In this document: piece by piece, positions 1 through 5,130 of the stretch
Layout of the letters: each line of letters begins with the position of its first letter
Numbering within the stretch: position 1 is the stretch's first letter
Source: Clostridiales bacterium UBA1389
Lineage (GTDB): Bacteria; Bacillota; Clostridia; Oscillospirales; CAG-382
DNA length: 7,269 bases
Assembly: GCA_002305335.1 (NCBI GenBank)
Contig: DBQR01000035.1
Span: forward strand, 14,140-21,408
Direction of reading: 5' to 3'
Made by a program: the position numbers and the translations under genes
The notes under the pieces: generated by a model
Database searches by the model: none
The model's input: only the letters and a program-made list of their open reading frames with translations
Told to the model about the DNA's origin: nothing

Positions 1-3
1 TAA

Positions 4-606
4 ATGAATAAAAAAGAATTTTTATCCGAATTAAAAACCAAGCTTTCCGGTTTACCGCAAATCGACATTGATGAACGCCTCGGCTTCTACAGCGAGATTA
101 TAGATGACCGTGTGGAAGAGGGTCTGTCTGAGGAAGAAGCGGTTTCCGGAATCGGAAGCGTAGATGACGTCGTGTCCCAGATTCTCGGTGAATTCCCCCT
201 GTCAAAGCTGGTGAAGGAGAGAGTCAGGTCGAAAAGGCGTCTCCGCGGGTGGGAAATCATACTTATAGTACTGGGTTTTCCGGTTTGGTTTCCTCTGCTG
301 ATGGCCGCCTTGTCGGTGATTTTGGCGGGCTACATTACTGTATGGTCGGTTATAATTTCAATTTGGGCGGTTGAATTTGCCCTTTTAGCCGGCTCAATAA
401 GCAGCATAATATCGACGGTGGTTTTCCTGTCCCAGGGAAATATACTTCCGGCAGTCGCCATGCTCGGCATATGCTTTATATGCGCCGGGCTGTCGATTTA
501 TATGATTTTCGGGTGCATGGCGGTCACGAAGGGCGTATTCATGTTAACTAAAAAGATTGTTATGGGGACTAAATACCTCTTTATCGGAAAGGAGAGCAGC
601 AAATGA
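4..606 (+). CDS. HAAS-domain DUF1700 family membrane protein
   Basis: This 200-residue protein has the layout of the DUF1700/HAAS family. Residues 1-75 form a soluble, acidic helical domain with the family hallmark of a short helix followed by GLSEEEAVSGIGSVDDVVSQ (residues 40-59). A basic stretch follows (KERVRSKRRLRG, 71-82), then three to four hydrophobic segments at roughly 83-107, 108-137 and 148-172, and a short basic tail. The family is known mainly as a membrane partner of DUF4097 proteins and PadR-type regulators; its biochemical role is not established. Here the stop overlaps the next start (ATGA), which implies translational coupling with the DUF4097 gene. The ATG at position 4 directly follows a TAA at 1-3, possibly the stop of an upstream gene, so its ribosome binding site lies outside the window. 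The family call is firm and the function is inferred only as envelope-related. Confidence 0.9.
   Translation: MNKKEFLSELKTKLSGLPQIDIDERLGFYSEIIDDRVEEGLSEEEAVSGIGSVDDVVSQILGEFPLSKLVKERVRSKRRLRGWEIILIVLGFPVWFPLLMAALSVILAGYITVWSVIISIWAVEFALLAGSISSIISTVVFLSQGNILPAVAMLGICFICAGLSIYMIFGCMAVTKGVFMLTKKIVMGTKYLFIGKESSK
588..594 (+). promoter_or_regulatory. Ribosome binding site inside the end of the DUF1700 gene
   Basis: AAAGGAG ends 8 nt before the ATG at 603. It lies within the last codons of the upstream gene, which supports the overlapping start and co-translation of the two proteins. Confidence 0.7.
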
Positions 607-1562
607 ATAAAACTTCAAAAATCTGGCTTATCGCCGCCTTATCCATATTGACGGGAATCGTTCTTTTTACGGTTGCGATATCGGCTTTGGGCTGGGATTT
701 CAACAAACTTAATAATTCGGTGTACGAAACCAATACTTACGATTTAAGCGATAAATTCACCGATATTTCTATCGACACGAAAACCGCCGACATTGTCTTT
801 TTACCCTCCGATAGCGGCGAATGCAGAGTGGTCTGCTACGAGCAGGTAAAAATGAAGCATTCCGCTGTTGTGGAAGGAAACACTCTATCAATCAAAGTGA
901 TTGACACCCGGAAATGGTATGATTACATTTCTTTCACCTTTTCTTCTCCCGAAATAACGGTATATCTCCCCCGGGGAAGCTATGATACGCTTAAAGTTGA
1001 CACGGGTACGGGCAGCGTTGATATTCCCGACGGCTATAATTTCGAAGAAGTCCGGTTTTCAAGCGGAACGGGAAACGTCCGATGCAATTCTTCGGTTTCG
1101 GGGCTGATTCACATTAAAACAAGCACGGGTAATGTCAACATTTCAAATATATCGGCAGGAGAGTTGAATCTGTCTGTTTCCACCGGTAATGTGAATGTCA
1201 AATCGGTAGCTTGCGAAGGCAATATAAAAGCTGTTGTAAGCACCGGCAAAGTACAAATGACGGATATAACCTGTAAAAATCTCACCTCCAACGGCAATAC
1301 GGGTAAAATAATTTTGGAAAACGTCATCGCTTCCGAAAAGTTTTCCATCAAGCGGGACACCGGCGACGTTAAGTTTATAGGCTCCGATGCCGCAGAAATA
1401 TATGTCGAAACAGACACGGGAGATATAACGGGAACACTGCTTACCGAAAAGGTTTTTATCGTTCAATCTGACGTGGGAAAGATTGATGTCCCGAAAACCA
1501 TAACCGGCGGCAGATGCGAGATAAGCACTGATACGGGCGATATAAAAATAAAGATAGATTAA
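603..1562 (+). CDS. DUF4097 family beta-solenoid surface/envelope protein
   Basis: This 319-residue protein has an N-terminal signal anchor (hydrophobic residues 7-30 after basic K3/K6), a linker, and a beta-rich body typical of DUF4097, the putative adhesin-like family that includes LiaG-type proteins of Bacillus. From residue 130 to the C-terminus, a short motif of the form (S/D/N)TG(N/K/D)(V/I) recurs ten times. The motif glycines are at 137, 157, 176, 195, 215, 234, 254, 273, 292 and 312, a spacing of 19 or 20 each time, as expected for one turn of a right-handed beta-solenoid. The early turns carry N after TG and the later ones mostly D. The protein is probably anchored in the membrane with the solenoid outside. 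It overlaps the DUF1700 gene by 4 nt and is followed by a terminator, so it ends the operon. Its ligand and exact role are unknown; a role in envelope stress is inferred from the family only. Confidence 0.9.
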   Translation: MNKTSKIWLIAALSILTGIVLFTVAISALGWDFNKLNNSVYETNTYDLSDKFTDISIDTKTADIVFLPSDSGECRVVCYEQVKMKHSAVVEGNTLSIKVIDTRKWYDYISFTFSSPEITVYLPRGSYDTLKVDTGTGSVDIPDGYNFEEVRFSSGTGNVRCNSSVSGLIHIKTSTGNVNISNISAGELNLSVSTGNVNVKSVACEGNIKAVVSTGKVQMTDITCKNLTSNGNTGKIILENVIASEKFSIKRDTGDVKFIGSDAAEIYVETDTGDITGTLLTEKVFIVQSDVGKIDVPKTITGGRCEISTDTGDIKIKID

Positions 1563-1581
1563 ATAATAAATCCGACAAAGG

Positions 1582-1613
1582 CACTCTACGTTAACACCGT
1601 AGAGTGTTTTTTT
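1582..1613 (+). terminator. Rho-independent terminator after the DUF1700-DUF4097 operon
   Basis: A perfect 9-bp stem (CACTCTACG at 1582-1590 with CGTAGAGTG at 1598-1606) encloses a 7-nt loop and is followed by seven T residues. It begins 20 nt after the DUF4097 stop codon. Confidence 0.93.
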
Positions 1614-1654
1614 CTACTTATTCATTCATTTTTTCGCGTTTTTAGGTAAAAACA

Positions 1655-1683
1655 TTGATTTATGTTTAAAAATAATATATAAA
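1655..1683 (+). promoter_or_regulatory. Candidate sigma-A-type promoter for the glycerol dehydrogenase gene
   Basis: TTGATT (1655-1660) and TATAAA (1678-1683) match the -35 and -10 consensus at 4/6 and 5/6 positions with an ideal 17-nt spacer. They lie in the AT-rich gap after the terminator. Transcription would start near 1690, giving a leader of about 115 nt before the start codon at 1806. AT-rich sequence makes chance matches common, so this is a candidate only. Confidence 0.42.
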
Positions 1684-1789
1684 TATAACATATAAACCCG
1701 TTACTATATGCCGGTTTAATATTGTTGGTATTATATCGGGTGCTCTTGCGGTTAATATCTTTATGAGTGAAAAAATATATTTTCGCAGA

Positions 1790-1796
1790 AAGGAAG
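1790..1796 (+). promoter_or_regulatory. Ribosome binding site fixing the gldA start
   Basis: AAGGAAG lies 9 nt before the ATG at 1806. This favours that ATG over the in-frame GTG at 1767, which would place the motif inside the coding region and add 13 residues that do not fit the family's N-terminus. Confidence 0.7.
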
Positions 1797-1805
1797 TATT
1801 CCACT

Positions 1806-2945
1806 ATGAGAAAAGCATTCATTTCTCCTTTAAAATATGTCCAGGGTGAGGGAGAATTATCCAACTTAGGCTTTTTTGTAAAGGGTTTCGGCAGCAGGGC
1901 ACTGCTTATCGCCAGCCGGAGCGGTTATGAGCGGGTAAAAGATACAGTCGATAAAACGGCGGAAAAGTTTGGCGTAATATTCGAAGTGGCGGAATTCGGC
2001 GGCGAATGTTCCTATGGGGAGATTGACAGGCTGAGCGAGCTTGCCCGTAAAACCGGCAGCGGATGTATCGTCGGCCTGGGGGGCGGAAAAGCCATCGATA
2101 CCGCAAAATGCGTTGCCGACGGTAAACCGGTAATCATCGTACCGACGATAGCGGCCACCGACGCGCCCACCAGCCATCTTGCCGTCGTCTATTCCGATGA
2201 GGGTGTGGTGGTGGAATGCAGATATCTGACAAAAAACCCGGACGTGGTTTTGGTGGATACGGAAATCATCGCTCAAGCCCCGGTAAGACTTCTGGTTTCG
2301 GGTATGGGTGATGCGCTGGCTACTTATTTCGAAGCACGTTCCCATGAAAAATCCTTCGGGGACGTGGTGGCGGGCTTCCCCTGCGGAGTTAAGGAAAATG
2401 TCTGCCCCCCGGTAAAGCAAACCAGAACCTCATCGGCAATCGCAAAACTCTGCTATGAAACCCTGCTTTCCGACGGTTTACGGGCGAAGCAGGCCTGCGA
2501 ACTGAAGGTTGTCACCCCCGCCCTTGAAAATATCATCGAGGCAAATATACTGTTGTCGGGGCTGGGTTTTGAAAACGGAGGGCTTTCCGCAGCCCATTCC
2601 ATTCATGACGGTCTTACTGTGGTGCCCGAAGTCCACGGCAGTTATCATGGCGAAAAGGTAGCCTTCAGCACCGTATGCCAGCTTATTCTCGAAAATGCTC
2701 CGAGAGAGGAAATCGAAACCGTTGTAAAGTTCTGCTTGGAGGTAGGTCTGCCGGTCTGTTTAGAGGATTTGGGTATAAAGTCCCTGTCGGCGGAAAAATT
2801 GGCCGAAGTCGCCGCCGTTGCCTGCTCCCCCGTTTCGAATATGAAGTTCATGCCCTTTAAGGTAACGCCGGATATGGTGGCCGCAGCCGTTTTGGCAGCC
2901 GACAAAGCCGGGAAAGATTATAAAACCCTATTATGTAGCAATTGA
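1806..2945 (+). CDS. gldA: Glycerol dehydrogenase (zinc-dependent, NAD-linked)
   Basis: This 379-residue protein belongs to the GldA branch of the iron/zinc group III alcohol dehydrogenases, cytoplasmic enzymes that oxidise glycerol to dihydroxyacetone with NAD. From the ATG at 1806, the nucleotide-binding motif GLGGGKAID lies at 90-98 and the conserved PTIAATDAPTS at 113-123. The three expected zinc ligands are present: D169 (in GDALATYFEAR), H264 (in AAHSIHDGLT) and H281 (in HGEKVAFS). The 17-residue spacing between the two histidines is that of E. coli GldA. The enzyme is about 12 residues longer than the E. coli protein as I recall it. The excess falls in a loop after the metal aspartate (about 179-214) that carries C193 and C200. 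The gene sits alone between a terminator and a LuxR-type regulator, with no dihydroxyacetone kinase in view. GldA-like enzymes also act on other vicinal diols and amino-alcohols, so the physiological substrate is less certain than the family. Confidence 0.92.
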   Translation: MRKAFISPLKYVQGEGELSNLGFFVKGFGSRALLIASRSGYERVKDTVDKTAEKFGVIFEVAEFGGECSYGEIDRLSELARKTGSGCIVGLGGGKAIDTAKCVADGKPVIIVPTIAATDAPTSHLAVVYSDEGVVVECRYLTKNPDVVLVDTEIIAQAPVRLLVSGMGDALATYFEARSHEKSFGDVVAGFPCGVKENVCPPVKQTRTSSAIAKLCYETLLSDGLRAKQACELKVVTPALENIIEANILLSGLGFENGGLSAAHSIHDGLTVVPEVHGSYHGEKVAFSTVCQLILENAPREEIETVVKFCLEVGLPVCLEDLGIKSLSAEKLAEVAAVACSPVSNMKFMPFKVTPDMVAAAVLAADKAGKDYKTLLCSN

Positions 2946-2987
2946 CGTATTGAGAAGAATATATAAAAATCAAAACCTCCGTTGTGT

Positions 2988-2992
2988 AGGAG
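2988..2992 (+). promoter_or_regulatory. Ribosome binding site of the MFS-LuxR gene
   Basis: AGGAG lies 7 nt before the ATG at 3000. A CTCC at 2977-2980 upstream is complementary to its GGAG core, so the site could fold into a small hairpin. Confidence 0.65.
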
Positions 2993-2999
2993 AGTGTAA

Positions 3000-4412
3000 A
3001 TGATAAGATTCAAGGTCCTAAACCCCCGCAGGCTTTTGGTGGCGGCTTTTTCCTTTTCCTTTGCGTATCTGCTCTCTTTTCTGTTTGAGGGGCAGGTGCT
3101 GTACGGTCTGCTGGAAACCCGGGGGGTAAATGCCTCTGGCTACATACTTGGCGCCATGATTTCCCATTTCATGGGACTTGTAAGCTGCGGTTTGTTCGTT
3201 AAATCACGGTCAGCGGCTAAAAACATAATGCTTTGCGGAATAGGCATCTGCCTTGTTGCCGCCGTACCCTTCTTTTTTACCCCCTCCTTTCTTTGGATGG
3301 GGGGCCTGATTATCAGCGGCTATTTCAGCGGCTGCGGGGTGGCGGCATGGGGATTTTTTCTAAGAGACTTTACGCCGAAAAACGAGAGAATTAAGTCCTG
3401 CGCCGATGTTCTGATTTATTCCAACCTGCTGATGATCGGAATAAACGTGGTCGCAATAAACTGCTCGCCGGTTATCGGTCTTGCCCTGGCTTTGCTTTGC
3501 CTTGTATTCGGTATGGTCTTTATCCTGATGCTGCCGGCGGAGAAGGGAAACGATCAGGACGAATCAATCAAAAGCAAACCTCGCGGCGGTATTAAAAACC
3601 CCCTGGTATTGTTATGTCTTTTTATCTTTATCATCACGATTAATTCCGGCCTTATGTATCAGGTTATCAACCCCGCTTTCAAACATCTGACGGAACTTAC
3701 AAGCTGGTATTGGGCTGTGCCTTATATCGCGGCGCTTGTTATTATGAGAAACCTGCCTGTAAAAGCAAAACGCTCTAAAATTATGTATATCGGAATGGCA
3801 ATGATTATGGGAGCTTTTATCAGCTTTATGGTGCTTAAGCGGAACACCGCCGACTATCTGATTGTGGACACGCTTATGCTGGGCGCCTGCGGAATTTTCG
3901 ATCTGTTCTGGTGGAGCATTCTCGGAGAAATGCTGGATTACTGTAAAAACCCCTCACTTACCTTCGGTATCGGACTTTCCGCCAATGTTTTCGGTGTCCT
4001 CTGCGGAGGTGTGCTGGGAATTGCCGTAACGACCATAAAGCTTCCCGGTGCGGAGGTTGCGGTGATAGCCCTTACCCTGGTCTGTGTTACCCTGGTCATG
4101 CTGCCGCCGTTAAATACCCGGCTTGTTTTGCTGTTAAAAAACCATGTTTACCTTGCCGCCTATGACAATATGAGCCGGTCACAGCAGACGGCGGTAGTCG
4201 GCGGGATAAAGACCCTCGACCCCCTGACCGTCCGGGAGCAGGAGGTGCTGCAGCAGATTCTGCTTGGAAAATCCAACCGGAAAATCGCTTCGGATTTGTT
4301 TATAAGCGAAAGCACCGTCAAAACCCATACCAGGAATATTTTTTCAAAATATGACGTTACCAGCAGGGCGGAACTTATAAGCACCCTGCTGAAAAACCAA
4401 AATGTTGAATAA
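3000..4412 (+). CDS. Membrane-embedded LuxR-family transcriptional regulator (12-TM MFS-like sensor + HTH)
   Basis: This 470-residue protein joins a membrane domain to a DNA-binding domain. Residues 11-370 contain about twelve hydrophobic helices (near 11-29, 45-66, 73-93, 97-120, 137-155, 158-179, 199-220, 236-251, 258-279, 285-308, 321-342 and 351-370). They split into two halves by a charged loop at 180-198, the layout of major facilitator transporters. Residues 405-467 form a LuxR/GerE helix-turn-helix, with LTVREQEVL at 409-417, GKSNRKIASDLFISESTVK at 423-441, and the terminal KYDVTSRAEL. There is no receiver domain. Such MFS-LuxR fusions are known in Coriobacteriia and Clostridia as regulators next to metabolic genes. 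The membrane part is thought to sense a small molecule. It lies 54 nt after gldA with no terminator between them, so gldA or its substrate is the natural first candidate target; this is inference. A strong terminator follows. Confidence 0.92.
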   Translation: MIRFKVLNPRRLLVAAFSFSFAYLLSFLFEGQVLYGLLETRGVNASGYILGAMISHFMGLVSCGLFVKSRSAAKNIMLCGIGICLVAAVPFFFTPSFLWMGGLIISGYFSGCGVAAWGFFLRDFTPKNERIKSCADVLIYSNLLMIGINVVAINCSPVIGLALALLCLVFGMVFILMLPAEKGNDQDESIKSKPRGGIKNPLVLLCLFIFIITINSGLMYQVINPAFKHLTELTSWYWAVPYIAALVIMRNLPVKAKRSKIMYIGMAMIMGAFISFMVLKRNTADYLIVDTLMLGACGIFDLFWWSILGEMLDYCKNPSLTFGIGLSANVFGVLCGGVLGIAVTTIKLPGAEVAVIALTLVCVTLVMLPPLNTRLVLLLKNHVYLAAYDNMSRSQQTAVVGGIKTLDPLTVREQEVLQQILLGKSNRKIASDLFISESTVKTHTRNIFSKYDVTSRAELISTLLKNQNVE

Positions 4413-4445
4413 TACATTAAACCGCATAACAAAGGTTATAAATCG

Positions 4446-4474
4446 CCTCTCATCGCTGTATGAGAGGTTTTTTT
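4446..4474 (+). terminator. Rho-independent terminator after the MFS-LuxR gene
   Basis: A perfect 8-bp stem (CCTCTCAT at 4446-4453 with ATGAGAGG at 4460-4467) with a 6-nt loop is followed by seven T residues. It lies 33 nt after the stop codon and separates this block from the next gene. Confidence 0.93.
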
Positions 4475-4520
4475 ATGTAAATTCATCCTTTAGTATGACG
4501 CATTATCAAGACCTTGGAGT

Positions 4521-4526
4521 TATAAT
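4521..4526 (+). promoter_or_regulatory. Candidate -10 element for the two-TM protein gene
   Basis: A perfect TATAAT occurs in the gap after the terminator, 10 nt before AGGAGG. The best -35 candidate, ATGACG at 4495-4500, is 20 nt upstream, longer than ideal. If used, the leader would be only about 18 nt. It is plausible because a new transcript must start after the terminator at 4474. Confidence 0.42.
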
Positions 4527-4535
4527 TTATACTTG

Positions 4536-4541
4536 AGGAGG
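4536..4541 (+). promoter_or_regulatory. Ribosome binding site fixing the start at 4551
   Basis: AGGAGG, a full consensus match, lies 9 nt before the ATG at 4551. An in-frame TTG at 4533 directly abuts and would absorb this motif as codons, so it is not the start. Confidence 0.8.
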
Positions 4542-4550
4542 TATATACGA

Positions 4551-5060
4551 ATGAAATTAATCCGCAACCGGCGAAATATATATGCCTTAACCTTTGCGGT
4601 CAGTGCCTGTCTGGCGGTGTATATCGGCATTATATCGCTATTCGAAGCGGTTTTCGTCATCGGAGCCGTCAGCCTTATATTGCTGTTGTTATTAGTCAGG
4701 GAAAGCCGCCGCCTGTCTGACGCAACCCTTATTTCGGAAAACCGTATAATTACGGTACCCTCCGCCGTTATTACAATACAGAGCCGGCAGATGATTAATG
4801 TCTTAGATGAAACCGTAGTTTCTACCTTCGGCATTCTCGTCGGCGGGAAAATCTACCGGTGGGGTCTGGACGGGGTACACGGCACACGGCTGAATGCCGT
4901 CCGTATCGATAAAGAGCGGATGTATCTGACCTTCGGAGATAAAACCAAAAAAATGGGAGTGGAACTGCTTCACGGCATGACCCATAAGCGGAAGGTTTCG
5001 GAAACCGCAGATAAAATACTTCATGAAACCGGCGTAACCCCGGAAATCACCGGATGGTGA
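4551..5060 (+). CDS. Hypothetical two-TM membrane protein, possible PH-like C-terminal domain
   Basis: I do not recognise this 169-residue protein as a named family. A basic N-terminus (KLIRNRRN, residues 2-9) precedes two hydrophobic helices at about 11-30 and 32-49, joined by a tight turn, so both ends should be cytoplasmic. The remaining 120 residues are soluble, with alternating hydrophobic strands (about 65-126) and a C-terminal amphipathic helix (about 144-160). A helical hairpin followed by a seven-strand-like region and a final helix resembles bacterial PH-like membrane proteins, but this is a shape argument without a diagnostic motif. The next gene begins 70 nt downstream with no terminator, so the two are probably co-transcribed. 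Confidence is high that it is a real gene because of its strong ribosome binding site and its place after a terminator; the function is unknown. Confidence 0.82.
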   Translation: MKLIRNRRNIYALTFAVSACLAVYIGIISLFEAVFVIGAVSLILLLLLVRESRRLSDATLISENRIITVPSAVITIQSRQMINVLDETVVSTFGILVGGKIYRWGLDGVHGTRLNAVRIDKERMYLTFGDKTKKMGVELLHGMTHKRKVSETADKILHETGVTPEITGW

Positions 5061-5116
5061 TTGAAGCTTTGAATAATATCTAAGGGTGAAAATCGGTAGG
5101 ATGTAAGAACAATAAC

Positions 5117-5122
5117 AAGGAG
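5117..5122 (+). promoter_or_regulatory. Ribosome binding site of the zinc-ribbon membrane protein gene
   Basis: AAGGAG ends 8 nt before the ATG at 5131. This fixes the start immediately before the zinc ribbon, whose first cysteine is residue 5. Confidence 0.75.
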
Positions 5123-5130
5123 AAAAAATA

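Noticed and set aside
1767..1805. GTG start giving a 13-residue N-terminal extension of GldA
   Set aside because: AAGGAAG at 1790-1796 is well placed for the ATG at 1806, and the added residues do not fit the family's N-terminus.
1684..1805. Possible riboswitch or T-box in the gldA leader
   Set aside because: No conserved riboswitch or T-box motif and no leader terminator were seen, only short AT-rich pairings.
1866..2420. A 184-codon minus-strand open frame within gldA
   Set aside because: The plus strand encodes a full glycerol dehydrogenase with all metal ligands, so the minus frame is a shadow.
2942..2967. Promoter-like TTGACG and TATAAA between gldA and the regulator
   Set aside because: The spacer is only 14 nt, below the usual 16-18, so it is not listed as a promoter. 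It is mentioned in the gldA-regulator finding.
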